Below are positions 18,356 through 27,093 of a stretch of 64,000 nucleotides of DNA, one piece after another; within the stretch, counting starts at the first letter, position 1; each line of letters begins with the position of its first letter. The DNA comes from Competibacter_A sp002352125. Lineage in GTDB: Bacteria > Pseudomonadota > Gammaproteobacteria > Competibacterales > Competibacteraceae. Under the pieces are notes generated by a model, which saw only the letters and a list, made by a program, of their open reading frames with translations, made no database searches and had not been told where the DNA came from. A program made the translations under genes and the position numbers. Location of the stretch: the NCBI GenBank assembly GCA_035441325.1, contig DAOROA010000004.1, forward strand, positions 1-64,000. The letters run 5' to 3'.

Positions 18356-19414
18356 ATGAACCAACCGCCCTCCTCTCGCCCCGCCGTATTGCTCATCGGC
18401 CACGGGACCCGGCTCGCTGCCGGTGTCGCCGAATTTCGGAACTTGGCCGAGCAGTTGCAGCAAGCCTTACCCGACCGCAGTTGCTTGGCCGGTTTTCTGG
18501 AGCTGGTCGAACCCAGCGTGCCCGAAGCGTTGGAAACGCTGTGGCAACAGGGTTTTCGCCGCGTCACCGCCCTGCCGGCACTACTGATGGCCGCTGGTCA
18601 CGTCAAAAACGATATTCCTACAATCATCAAAGACTTTCAGGCCGAACATCCAGGTTTAACGATCACTTTCGGCGCGGATTTAGGGATTCATGCCAACCTG
18701 TTGCAAATTGCCCGCGAACGAATCGAGAGCGTGGAAAAGGCATTTGGTCCAAGTTACGACCGGCGCGGTACTCTACTGCTGGTCATCGGGCGCGGTAGCT
18801 CCGATCCCGACGCCAACTCTAACATCAGCAAGATCACCCGGATGCTGTGGGAAGGAATGGGCTTCGGTTGGGCGGAAACCGCCTACACCGCCGTCGCTGC
18901 GCCGTTGATGGCCGATGCGCTGAAACGAACCCACCGTTTGGGTTTCCAGCGACTCATCGTCTTGCCCTACCTGTTGTTCACTGGCCGTTTGGTCGAAGAG
19001 GTACGCGCCACCATCGCCGCACATCAGGCTATTCACCCCGAAGTGCGAATCGCGCTCGCTCCCTATCTCAACACCCACCCGCTATTGATCGAAACTTTTC
19101 TGGAGCGGCTGCACGATGCGGAACAAGGTGAAGTTCGCATGAGTTGCCAGCTTTGTCCCTATCGTAGCCCCATCGTTGGCCGCGAGGACTGGCAGGGCGC
19201 ACCACAAATCACTCATCACCACGATCACCACGATCACCACGATCACCACGATCACCACGATCACCATCACCCGAACGATCATCATCAAACTCATCACCAT
19301 CACGATCACCATCATCATCACTCTCACGGGCACGATCACCACCACCATCCCCACGGACATCATCATCACTCTCACGGGCACGATCAAAACGACCAAAGCG
19401 ACCACGGACATTAA
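18356..19414 (+). CDS. cbiX: Sirohydrochlorin cobaltochelatase CbiX with His-rich C-terminal tail
   Basis: It inserts Co2+ into sirohydrochlorin, committing it to cobalamin. This is the long, two-domain form: the N-terminal half keeps the catalytic pair His16 (LIGHGTR) and His81 (AAGHVKNDIP), while the second half reads GRGSSDPDAN. After a small Cys pair (MSCQLCPYR) the protein ends in a tail of about 66 residues with about 40 histidines in HHD/HGH patterns, probably for metal storage or delivery. It leads the cbi block cbiX-cbiC-cobL-cobI-cbiG. Confidence 0.93.
   Translation: MNQPPSSRPAVLLIGHGTRLAAGVAEFRNLAEQLQQALPDRSCLAGFLELVEPSVPEALETLWQQGFRRVTALPALLMAAGHVKNDIPTIIKDFQAEHPGLTITFGADLGIHANLLQIARERIESVEKAFGPSYDRRGTLLLVIGRGSSDPDANSNISKITRMLWEGMGFGWAETAYTAVAAPLMADALKRTHRLGFQRLIVLPYLLFTGRLVEEVRATIAAHQAIHPEVRIALAPYLNTHPLLIETFLERLHDAEQGEVRMSCQLCPYRSPIVGREDWQGAPQITHHHDHHDHHDHHDHHDHHHPNDHHQTHHHHDHHHHHSHGHDHHHHPHGHHHHSHGHDQNDQSDHGH
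19205..19270 (+). repeat. Tandem GATCACCAC repeat in the cbiX His tail
   Basis: About five consecutive 9-nt units encode Asp-His-His. The repeat continues in degenerate form to about 19385. In-frame expansion or contraction would change His-tail length only. Confidence 0.8.
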
Positions 19415-19430
19415 AGCCACGCTCTCATCC

Positions 19431-19456
19431 CTCCCCCTTTCTCCCAAGAGAGAGGC
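19431..19456. repeat. Intergenic hairpin of the CCCTCTCCC family, degenerate copy
   Basis: The segment between cbiX and cbiC (CCTCCCCCTTTCTCCC then AAGAGAGAGGCC) resembles a decayed copy of the perfect hairpin at 3360. The stem is imperfect here. Confidence 0.45.
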
Positions 19457-19474
19457 CCGCTACTTGGAGCCGCC

Positions 19475-20122
19475 ATGCCCCGCTTCGACTATCTCCGCGA
19501 TCCCGATGAAATCGAACGCCAGTCGTTCGTCCAAATTCGCCAGTTGACCGATCTGTCTGGCTTCGATGCCGATCAACAGCAGGTGGCGATGCGACTGATT
19601 CACACATCCGGCGATCCCGGCATCGTTCACGATCTCCACTTCAGCCCCGGCTCGATCGACGCCGGGCTGGCGGCGCTGGAAAACGGCGCGGATGTGCTTT
19701 GCGACATCGAGATGGTCAGCCACGGCATCAGTAAACGGTATTTGAAAGGGAAGGTGCATTGTTTTCTGAACTCGCCCAGCGTTGCCGAACACGCCCGCCA
19801 AACCGGCGAAACCCGGTCGATGGCGGCAATGGCGGAATGGCCGGCACATCTGGCGGGAAGCATCGTTGCCATCGGCAATGCGCCAACCGCCCTGTTTCGG
19901 CTACTGGATTTGCTGGACGAGGGCGCACCCCGCCCGGCCTTGATCATCGGGATGCCGGTCGGCTTCATCAACGCCGCCGAATCGAAGCAAGCGTTGTGGG
20001 ACACCGCCCCAAGCGAATTCCGGACGCCTTGCATCACGCTATTGGGCCGGCGTGGCGGCAGCAGCCTAGCCGCGGCCACCCTCAATGCTTTAGCGCGTAT
20101 GGCAAACGGCATCCGTTTCTGA
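19475..20122 (+). CDS. cbiC: Precorrin-8X methylmutase
   Basis: It moves the methyl group from C-11 to C-12 to form (cobalt-)hydrogenobyrinate. At 215 residues it has family length. The DPDEIERQSF start, the conserved RLIHTSGDPGIVHDL region containing the active-site His, and the GMPVGFINAAESK motif are visible. It could equally be named cobH. Its stop codon shares one base with the cobL start. Confidence 0.94.
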   Translation: MPRFDYLRDPDEIERQSFVQIRQLTDLSGFDADQQQVAMRLIHTSGDPGIVHDLHFSPGSIDAGLAALENGADVLCDIEMVSHGISKRYLKGKVHCFLNSPSVAEHARQTGETRSMAAMAEWPAHLAGSIVAIGNAPTALFRLLDLLDEGAPRPALIIGMPVGFINAAESKQALWDTAPSEFRTPCITLLGRRGGSSLAAATLNALARMANGIRF

Positions 20123-21369
20123 TGACCGCCCAATTCGATTGGCCCGGCCCGCCGATACACGTCATCGGTATGGGCATGGACGCCGGTGCGTTCGGCCAAT
20201 CGGCGCGTTCGGCGCTGGCCGAAGCGGAACTCGTGATCGGCGCAGCGGCGCATCTGGCCGCTTTCCCCGAACTGACCGCCGAGAAACGTCCTTACCCTAG
20301 CCCGATGAGCGGCTTGTGGGATGTGTTGCGCGCCAGCGCCGGACGGCGTATCGCTATCCTGGCCTCCGGCGATCCGCTGTTCTTCGGCATTGGCACCACC
20401 CTGCTCCGCCATTTGTCCGCCGAGCATCTGGTGTTCCATCCCAACGTCTCCAGCATTCAAGCAGCCTTCGCCCGGCTGGGTCGCCCGTGGCAGCAGGCGC
20501 AATGGGTCAGCCTACACGGCCGGCCGCTGGCCAGTTTGCGCGCGGCATTACACAACAATCGCCTGTATGCCCTGCTCACCGACCGCGACAGCTCGCCGGC
20601 CGCCATCGCGCGGGTGTTGATGGAAACCGGTTTCGGTGAATCGAAACTCTGGGTCGCCGAGGATTTGGGTACGCAGACGGAGCGATTCCACTCGTTCCAG
20701 GCCGCTGGATTAGCGGATGCTGATACCGGATTTTCTCCGCTGAACGTCGTCATCGTGGAAACATGCGGGCCGGGCGGAGTCTTGCCGGAATTCCCCGGCA
20801 TTCCCGACGAGCGGTTCAGCACCGGCGTGGAACCGGGCAAAGGATTGTTGAGCAAACGCGAGGTGCGGCTGACCATTCTGTCGCTGCTCGCGCCCCAGGC
20901 TGGTGAGGTCGGCTGGGATGTGGGCGCCGGCTGCGGCGGCGTGTCGGTGGAATGGGCGCGCTGGAATCCTGGCGGCGAGGTTCACGCCGTCGAATATCAC
21001 CCGGAACGGCTGGAACACTTGGGCATCAACCGCGAGCGGTTCGGCGTCGTCGCCAACCTGCATATCGTTGCCGGTCGCGCCCCCGAGGCGCTGGCGGATT
21101 TGCCCGACCCGCACGCCGCGTTCATCGGCGGCAGCAGCGGCGATTTACACGAGATGCTGGACGCGGTTTGGGCGCGCTTGCCACCCGGCGGTCGATTGGT
21201 CGCGAGCGCCGTGACCGAAGACAGCCGGGTGGATCTGCATACCTTCGCCGGCGACCGGCCAGCCGAATGGACCGAGTTAAGCATCGCCCGCGCCGAACGA
21301 CTGGCCGGCCAACGAGTCATGCGCCCGTACCTGCCGGTGCTGCTGATGAAATTGGAGAAATCCGAATGA
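20122..21369 (+). CDS. cobL: Precorrin-6Y C5,15-methyltransferase (decarboxylating), CbiE-CbiT fusion
   Basis: A 415-residue fusion. CbiE (tetrapyrrole methylase, residues 1 to about 215, with GMGMDAG and LASGDPLFFGIG) is joined to CbiT (about 225-415, Rossmann methylase with VGAGCGGVSVEWAR at 267-280). It methylates C5 and C15 and decarboxylates the C12 acetate chain. The ATG at 20122 overlaps the cbiC stop; the longer open frame from 19759 is an artefact. The stop overlaps the cobI start (ATGA). Confidence 0.94.
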   Translation: MTAQFDWPGPPIHVIGMGMDAGAFGQSARSALAEAELVIGAAAHLAAFPELTAEKRPYPSPMSGLWDVLRASAGRRIAILASGDPLFFGIGTTLLRHLSAEHLVFHPNVSSIQAAFARLGRPWQQAQWVSLHGRPLASLRAALHNNRLYALLTDRDSSPAAIARVLMETGFGESKLWVAEDLGTQTERFHSFQAAGLADADTGFSPLNVVIVETCGPGGVLPEFPGIPDERFSTGVEPGKGLLSKREVRLTILSLLAPQAGEVGWDVGAGCGGVSVEWARWNPGGEVHAVEYHPERLEHLGINRERFGVVANLHIVAGRAPEALADLPDPHAAFIGGSSGDLHEMLDAVWARLPPGGRLVASAVTEDSRVDLHTFAGDRPAEWTELSIARAERLAGQRVMRPYLPVLLMKLEKSE

Positions 21370-22061
21370 ATGCGACTGGCACCCTGTACGGAGTTGGGGT
21401 TGGCCCCGGCGATCCGGAATTGCTGACGCTCAAGGCCGTGCGCATCCTGCAAAGCGTGCCGGTCGTCGCCTACCCCGCCACGCCACAGGGCAGTGCTCAA
21501 GCCCGCGATATCGCGGCGGAATGGCTGAGCGGCAAGCGAGAAATCCCGATCACCATGCCCTGCATGCTGGATCGCGGCCCCGTAAATAAAGGCTACGACG
21601 AGGCTGCTGTAGTCATCGCCGAGGAATTGGCCGCCGGGCGGGACGTGGCGATTCTTTGCGAGGGCGATCCGCTATTTTACGGCAGTTTCAGTTACTTGCT
21701 GCAACGGCTGGGCGACCGTTTTCCCTGCGTGGTGATTCCCGGCATCAATTCGGTCAGTGCCGCCGGAGCCGCCGCCGCGACGCCGTTAATCACCGGCGAA
21801 CAGCGACTGACCGTCATTCCCGCCACCGCTGGCGATGAGGCATTGCGGCAAGCTTTGCTCGGTAGCGACAGCGTCGCCATCCTCAAACCGGGCCGGCATC
21901 GACCGCGCTTGCTGGAACTACTGCGGGAAACCGGCCGCACCGAGGATGTCCTGTACATCGAACAAGCCAGCCGCCCAGCGGAACAGGTCATCAAACGCTT
22001 CGAGGACATTCCCGCGACGCCAGGACCCTATTTCGCGCTGTTCTTGGTTATCAGCAGATAA
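21366..22061 (+). CDS. cobI: Precorrin-2 C20-methyltransferase
   Basis: A 231-residue SAM-dependent tetrapyrrole methylase acting on (cobalt-)precorrin-2; CbiL is the anaerobic-pathway name. It has the GVGVGPGDPELLTLKAVR N-terminal motif, LCEGDPLFYGSF and a C-terminal PYFALFLV. The ATG at 21366 overlaps the cobL stop by 4 nt. cbiX at the head of the operon suggests cobalt is inserted early, so the cobalt-precorrin substrate is more likely. Confidence 0.93.
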   Translation: MNATGTLYGVGVGPGDPELLTLKAVRILQSVPVVAYPATPQGSAQARDIAAEWLSGKREIPITMPCMLDRGPVNKGYDEAAVVIAEELAAGRDVAILCEGDPLFYGSFSYLLQRLGDRFPCVVIPGINSVSAAGAAAATPLITGEQRLTVIPATAGDEALRQALLGSDSVAILKPGRHRPRLLELLRETGRTEDVLYIEQASRPAEQVIKRFEDIPATPGPYFALFLVISR

Positions 22062-22088
22062 CCATCCAATCCGAGGCGAGTTGGAATC

Positions 22089-22868
22089 GTGCGCCCTATC
22101 GCTATCGTCAGTCTGACCGATCCGGGCCAAGCGTTGGTGGAACGATTGCTGGCATCGATGCCGGATGCCGAGCACCTGCATCGACCACAACCGTTTCAGG
22201 GCGTAGTCCAAGAACGGTTCCTAGCCGGCCAGCGGTTGATTCTACTCTGTGCGGTCGGCATCGCGGTGCGAACCTTGGGGCCCGTTTTGCGCGACAAATA
22301 CCAGGATCCTGCCGTGCTGGTCATCGATGAACACGGACGGTTCGTGGTGCCGATCCTGTCCGGCCACGAAGGCGGCGCCAACGAATGGGCGCGACAAGTC
22401 GCTGAATCTTTGGGCGCGCAAGCCGTCATCACCGGGGCGCAACGCTACACCCAACCGTTGCTGGTGGCTGGCGTCGGCTGCAATCGTGGCTGTCCGCTGG
22501 AGCCGCTGCTGGTGTTGCTCGACCAGACTTTAGCCCGTCACGGCCTGCAACGCAGTGACTTGCGCGCGCTGGCGAGCATCGAACTCAAGCAAGACGAAAC
22601 GGGAATACACGAACTGGCAACGGAATTGCGTCTGCCGATCACGTTCTATTCCGCCGCAGTACTAAACGAATACAGCGACCGCCTCAGCCGCAAATCGGAG
22701 ATCGTGTTTCGGGAAACCGGCTGCTACGGCGTAGCGGAAGCGGCGGCATTAGCGCACGCCGAACGGTTGGTCTCCCACGACTACCGGGCAGAATTGCTCA
22801 TTCCCAAGCAGAAAAATGCCGATGCTACGCTGGCGATAGCACGAATATACGGCAATTGCAATACATAA
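22089..22868 (+). CDS. cbiG: Cobalamin biosynthesis protein CbiG, short form
   Basis: CbiG opens the cobalt-precorrin-5A lactone, an anaerobic-pathway step. The N-terminal domain (FVVPILSGHEGGANEWAR) runs to about residue 125 and is followed at once by the C-terminal CobE-like domain (VAGVGCNRGCP...). The middle region usual in CbiG proteins of about 350 residues seems missing, leaving 259. The start is a GTG at 22089, 27 nt after cobI. No frameshift is evident. Confidence 0.88.
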   Translation: MRPIAIVSLTDPGQALVERLLASMPDAEHLHRPQPFQGVVQERFLAGQRLILLCAVGIAVRTLGPVLRDKYQDPAVLVIDEHGRFVVPILSGHEGGANEWARQVAESLGAQAVITGAQRYTQPLLVAGVGCNRGCPLEPLLVLLDQTLARHGLQRSDLRALASIELKQDETGIHELATELRLPITFYSAAVLNEYSDRLSRKSEIVFRETGCYGVAEAAALAHAERLVSHDYRAELLIPKQKNADATLAIARIYGNCNT

Positions 22869-22890
22869 AAACGCGCTTCACGAGATAATA

Positions 22891-23796
22891 TCATTCGATT
22901 CCACAAACCTGATTTTTACCTCTTTCCTTAGCCCGATAGAGCGCTTTATCGGCTTTTTCTATCAATGTGTCGATAGTTTCTTTTTTGCCACTTGTAGCCA
23001 TTACTCCAAAGCTTGCAGTAATGTTTGTCGTCTGTTCGTTATCTTGCCTAATTACTGTAGAAGCCAATAGCTTGCATACCCGTTCCGCCCATGAAATCAA
23101 CATTTCAAGATTCGTTTCTGGTAAAAGAACCACGAACTCTTCTCCACCCCAACGGCAAATCACATCAACCTCACGGATATTTTTTGATAGGATTTCGGCG
23201 ACTATTTTGAGCACTTTGTCGCCAAAAAGATGTCCATGCATGTCATTAATATTCTTGAAATTATCCAAGTCGATCATCGCAATTCCCAGAATGCGATCAA
23301 ACCTTCTGCATCGCTCCAACTCCTTATTTAGAATTTTGGTTATGAATCGCCTATTATAAAGTCCTGTTAAAGAATCCTGGGTTGCGGCTCTGGACAACTC
23401 TTCAATCAATCTCGCTCGCTCCGAGATATCTCGAATGACTGCCGTCATCTCTATTTCCGGCCCAACCCTGATCTTGGCAATCGCAACCTCCAGCGGCACT
23501 TCAGTGCCATCGGCGCGCAATCCCACAACCGATGCTCTTGATTGCATTGGACGAGAATCCACCACGGAATGACGGAAAGAGCTTACATAATCAGAATGTT
23601 TAGCCCTATAGCGTAATGGAATAAAACGGGAGAGATTTGCACCACAAGCTTCTTTTTCGCTGATTCCGAATATGTCCCGCGCCGCCCCATTGATTAGTTT
23701 AATCGTTTGTCTATCATCGATGGTGATAATTCCATCATAGGCATTCTCGATAACCGCCTGGAATCGCTGCCTCGCAATATTTAGCTGTTGCTCCAA
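22891..23796 (-). CDS. PAS-GGDEF diguanylate cyclase, 3' part of a frameshifted gene
   Basis: A PAS domain (about residues 8-125, starting ARQRFQAVIENAYDGII) is followed by a GGDEF domain with an intact catalytic RWGGEEFVVLLP, so it could make c-di-GMP. As written it begins at a poor TTG with no ribosome binding site and overlaps the preceding ORF in another frame. Removing one A from an A8 run (23799-23806) joins it smoothly to that ORF (ITDKK-ILEQQLNIARQ). It is therefore most likely the second half of one PAS-PAS-GGDEF protein of about 430 residues. Confidence 0.8.
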   Translation of the reverse strand: MEQQLNIARQRFQAVIENAYDGIITIDDRQTIKLINGAARDIFGISEKEACGANLSRFIPLRYRAKHSDYVSSFRHSVVDSRPMQSRASVVGLRADGTEVPLEVAIAKIRVGPEIEMTAVIRDISERARLIEELSRAATQDSLTGLYNRRFITKILNKELERCRRFDRILGIAMIDLDNFKNINDMHGHLFGDKVLKIVAEILSKNIREVDVICRWGGEEFVVLLPETNLEMLISWAERVCKLLASTVIRQDNEQTTNITASFGVMATSGKKETIDTLIEKADKALYRAKERGKNQVCGIE

Positions 23797-24181
23797 TATT
23801 TTTTTTATCTGTGATTTCGATGCAAGTGCTGATCACGCGATCATGGCCTTGGCTCCTAGGCAATACGGGCGATACAATCACCCGCCACCAACGTGAAAAA
23901 CCATCCCTCTCAATCACTATCTCAATTTCTTGAGAGACTTGCTCGATCAAACAACGCTGAAGGCAGTTACGCAGTGGTTTTTCCACATAGCGAGGCAGAA
24001 TATCGATGATAGTTCTATCGATACAATCACCAATCGATTTTTCGGTTATTTCTTCAAAAAGGGTATTGGCGCTGACCAGCTTAAAACAGCTCATTCCGGC
24101 TTGTAACTCAAAAATAGCGCAGCTTGCACCAATCGTTTCTAGCGATTTAAACAGTTCCGAGTGTAAACATTGTCTAAACAT
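23735..24181 (-). CDS. PAS-domain 5' part of a frameshifted diguanylate cyclase
   Basis: A 148-residue ORF with a PAS-like fold up to CIEITDKK. The last roughly 20 residues (NIGATAKYCEAAIPGGYREC) look like out-of-frame translation. The true continuation is in the next ORF, reached by a one-base change at the A8 run 23799-23806. The local base composition is more AT-rich than the flanking cobalamin genes, suggesting a separate origin. Confidence 0.65.
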   Translation of the reverse strand: MFRQCLHSELFKSLETIGASCAIFELQAGMSCFKLVSANTLFEEITEKSIGDCIDRTIIDILPRYVEKPLRNCLQRCLIEQVSQEIEIVIERDGFSRWWRVIVSPVLPRSQGHDRVISTCIEITDKKNIGATAKYCEAAIPGGYRECL

Positions 24182-24258
24182 TACGATTTTCTACCCAGTC
24201 GTTCTTTTTAAGAAGTCGGCCATATCAAAACTCGCCTTTCGAACCAGTTCATGGGCAC

Positions 24259-25152
24259 TCAACATTCAATACCCAGAAGAAACGCCAAGGGAACATGTAC
24301 TCGCGCCCGCCAGGCCCATTCGGAATGTTCGGCCCCGTCGAATTTTCGGGTGAGCCAGTCGCGACCCGATACATAACCCGCCTTCTTCATCCACTTGTCC
24401 ATTTGCCGCTGATAGGGCTCGTAGGCCGCATCCAGAGTTTCGGTGCCGAAATCGAAATAAAGCTTGTGCCGTCCCGCTCCCGGCAAGGCCGCACCCAAAG
24501 AGTCCACCAGTATTTTTTCCCCGGCTGGCCAGTGCGTGGACAAACAACCCACTCCGCCAAAAAGGTTGGGATATTCGATCAACGCATGCAGCGAAATCAA
24601 GCCGCCCATGCTGGACCCCAGCATAAAGGTATGGGATCGATCCGGCAGAGTTGGATAGGTCGCGTCGATGAACGGTTTGAGTTCTTCGACGAGAAACCGA
24701 AGATACTCCGCCGATAGGGGCTCCCCACCGGCCTGTTCGATAAAGCGGGGCAACAATCGCCGCCCCGATGCGGTTGCAAACGCTTCGTGGGGCATGTATT
24801 CCCGCCAGCGGAGCGGACTGTTCCAGATACCGACGACGATGGCGCCAGGCTGGCCGGTCTCTTGGATCAGGCGCGTCACCGCTTCGTCTATACCCCAATC
24901 GATCCCGATGAAGGACAGAGCCGGATCGAACAGATTCTGCCCGTCGTGCATGTAGATGACGGGATAACGAAGCGCGGGCGCCGTCGCGTCGGCGGGCGGA
25001 CACCAAACATCCACATGCCGGGGCACAACATGGCAAGACGGGAAATCGGCGTGGCGGATCACGATGCCGGTTCCATCCGAGAACTGGATCGAGTCGGACA
25101 CGAGATTATTCGAGCGGGATGCGGTTTTTGTTTTGGGCAAGCCATCGCTCAA
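24259..25152 (-). CDS. Putative esterase, alpha/beta hydrolase (enterochelin-esterase-like)
   Basis: A 297-residue protein of the esterase D / Fes-like superfamily. It has YPVIYMHDGQNLFD near the N-terminus, the nucleophile elbow GSSMGG and a C-terminal AEHSEWAW with the probable catalytic His. No signal peptide is seen. The ATG at 25152 overlaps the upstream gene by 47 nt. A GTG at 25101, 4 nt after that gene's stop, is an alternative start and would avoid the overlap. The substrate is unknown. Confidence 0.8.
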   Translation of the reverse strand: MSDGLPKTKTASRSNNLVSDSIQFSDGTGIVIRHADFPSCHVVPRHVDVWCPPADATAPALRYPVIYMHDGQNLFDPALSFIGIDWGIDEAVTRLIQETGQPGAIVVGIWNSPLRWREYMPHEAFATASGRRLLPRFIEQAGGEPLSAEYLRFLVEELKPFIDATYPTLPDRSHTFMLGSSMGGLISLHALIEYPNLFGGVGCLSTHWPAGEKILVDSLGAALPGAGRHKLYFDFGTETLDAAYEPYQRQMDKWMKKAGYVSGRDWLTRKFDGAEHSEWAWRARVHVPLAFLLGIEC

Positions 25153-26056
25153 AGGTCTGCAACCCCGGATTGAGCGACCGGGCTACCACCACGTCGCGCG
25201 CCCCGCAGAAATACTCCTCGAAGTCGCGCTTGAACTGGAACATGTTGCCAAGATCTTCCGCCCCCGGAAAGTCGAAGCCGCGATAGACTGCGGGCGGCAC
25301 GGTGTTGTAGCGCACGTCGCGACCCAAAGCTTTGCCGAGTGCGGCGGCTATTTGCACCCCGGTCAGGTGCTCGCCGGCAACGCCGACAGTTTTGCCGATC
25401 CACTCGGAACCTCGCTTGAAAATACCGTAGGCGCACCGGCCAATATCCTCGGCGGCGATTCCGGGCAGTTTCTTGTCGCCCATCGGCAGGGTAATGGCAA
25501 ATTGGCCGTCCGGACCTCGCTTCGGCCCCATGCCGAAGTAGATAAAGTTATCCCAATAAAACGAGGTCAACAAAAAAGTGACCGGCAAGCCAAGGTCGGT
25601 GAAGAACTGGTTTGCTTCGCCCTTGGCGTCAAAATGCGGCACCTTATACTGGTCCATCAGGGTCGGCATGCGATCATCGCTCAGCGGCACCCATCGACGG
25701 GTATCTTCCAGCGTAGACCAGATGACGTGCCGGAGGCCGGCGCGCTTCGCCGCCCAGGCCATCGCTTTGGCCTCGGCGCGCTCTTTTTCGGGCGAGAAAT
25801 GCGCCCAAAAAAAGGTTACGCAATATGCCCCGTAAGCACCTTCAAAGGCTCGTTTCAGACTCTCCTCGTCATCGACATCGGCCGCAACGACTTCAGCGCC
25901 TAGCTCGGCCAGTTCCCTCGCTCTTCCCGAGTTGATATCCCGCGTCAGCGCACGCGCCGTAAACCCACCATTCGGGTCGTTTTGAATGGCGCGGACCAAA
26001 CCGCCACCCTGCGCGCCGGTCGCACCTAGCACGACAACGATTTTCTTTTCGGTCAT
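25106..26056 (-). CDS. NmrA-like NAD(P)-binding protein
   Basis: A 316-residue atypical short-chain dehydrogenase. The N-terminal MTEKKIVVVLGATGAQGGGLV is the NmrA-type nucleotide motif; AADVDDEESLKRAFEGAYGAYCVTFFW is typical of the NmrA/HSCARG group, which senses NADP redox state or reduces small substrates. The ATG at 26056 has GGAGGA 7 nt upstream; the open frame extends to 26116. It is in tandem with the esterase and interrupts the cobalamin cluster. Confidence 0.85.
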   Translation of the reverse strand: MTEKKIVVVLGATGAQGGGLVRAIQNDPNGGFTARALTRDINSGRARELAELGAEVVAADVDDEESLKRAFEGAYGAYCVTFFWAHFSPEKERAEAKAMAWAAKRAGLRHVIWSTLEDTRRWVPLSDDRMPTLMDQYKVPHFDAKGEANQFFTDLGLPVTFLLTSFYWDNFIYFGMGPKRGPDGQFAITLPMGDKKLPGIAAEDIGRCAYGIFKRGSEWIGKTVGVAGEHLTGVQIAAALGKALGRDVRYNTVPPAVYRGFDFPGAEDLGNMFQFKRDFEEYFCGARDVVVARSLNPGLQTFERWLAQNKNRIPLE

Positions 26057-26322
26057 CACGATCCTCCTTCGTCGGCTTGGAATCCAGTATGGCACCGGTA
26101 GGGACATCGGACCCACATCCTTGATTCCTCCTATCGTTTCCGCCAGTTCAGCGCGGTGTGCTCCAACCCGTTCCCGAACCGCTTAACGCGCGCGGGAAAG
26201 CTTGGGCACGAGATCGGGGATCCGAGTATCCAATACCGTTTTTTCCAGTTTAAGCGCGATTCGGCTAATCTTCATCCAATCCCCATCGATCGGGGCAATA
26301 CCAACGCCACTCCAAGGATCTC

Positions 26323-27093
26323 ATGAACCGCCTCTACCTCATCGGCACCGGCCCCGGCGGGCTGGAGCATCTCAGTCCCGCCGCCCGCACGGCGCTGGAA
26401 TCTTGCACCGACCTAGCCGGCCACGGCTTGTATCTGAACCTGCTCGGCAAACTAGCCGAGGGTAAAATCCGCCACAAGACGCCGATGGGAGAAGAGCTGG
26501 CCCGCGCCACGCTGGCGCTCGATCTCGCCGCCAGCGGCCGGACCACGGCGCTGGTTTCCAGCGGCGACGCCGGCATCTATGGCATGGCGACAGTGGTATT
26601 CGAACTGCTGGCACGCAAACCGAAACCGGAATGGTCCGACGTCGAAATCGAAGTCATTCCCGGCATTTCGGCGATGCAAGCGGCGGCGGCGCGGGTCGGC
26701 GCTCCACTGGCGCACGATTTCTGCGTCATTTCTCTTTCCGACCTGCTGACGCCGTGGGAACTGATCGCCAAGCGTATCGACTTGGCCGGTCAGGGCGATT
26801 TTGCCATCGCCTTCTACAACGCAGTATCCAACAAACGCTCTTGGCAACTGCTGGAAGCCCAGCAAATCCTGCTGCGTTACCGCCAGCCGGAAACGCCGGT
26901 CGTCGTCGCGTTCAACGTCACCCGCAAAGGCGAACAGATCACCGTCACCACCTTGGGCGAATTGGATCCGGAACCGTTGAATATGCTCTCGCTGGTGATG
27001 GTCGGCAATAGCGAAACCCGGCGAGTGGGACAGTGGGTCTACACGCCGCGCGGCTATCACACCAAGCCGGAGCTGGCGGATATCGATCAGTAG
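26323..27093 (+). CDS. cobJ: Precorrin-3B C17-methyltransferase
   Basis: A 256-residue tetrapyrrole methylase (CobJ/CbiH) that methylates C17 and contracts the ring. It has GTGPGGLEHLSPAAR, ALVSSGDAGIYGMA and a C-terminal VMVGNSETR. It stands apart from the other cobalamin genes, separated by three minus-strand genes, and its 3' end overlaps the namZ gene convergently by 7 nt. No aptamer is seen upstream. Confidence 0.93.
   Translation: MNRLYLIGTGPGGLEHLSPAARTALESCTDLAGHGLYLNLLGKLAEGKIRHKTPMGEELARATLALDLAASGRTTALVSSGDAGIYGMATVVFELLARKPKPEWSDVEIEVIPGISAMQAAAARVGAPLAHDFCVISLSDLLTPWELIAKRIDLAGQGDFAIAFYNAVSNKRSWQLLEAQQILLRYRQPETPVVVAFNVTRKGEQITVTTLGELDPEPLNMLSLVMVGNSETRRVGQWVYTPRGYHTKPELADIDQ

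Noticed and set aside
19205..19385. CRISPR-like short direct repeats
   Set aside because: The units are in-frame codons of the cbiX His tail without spacers.
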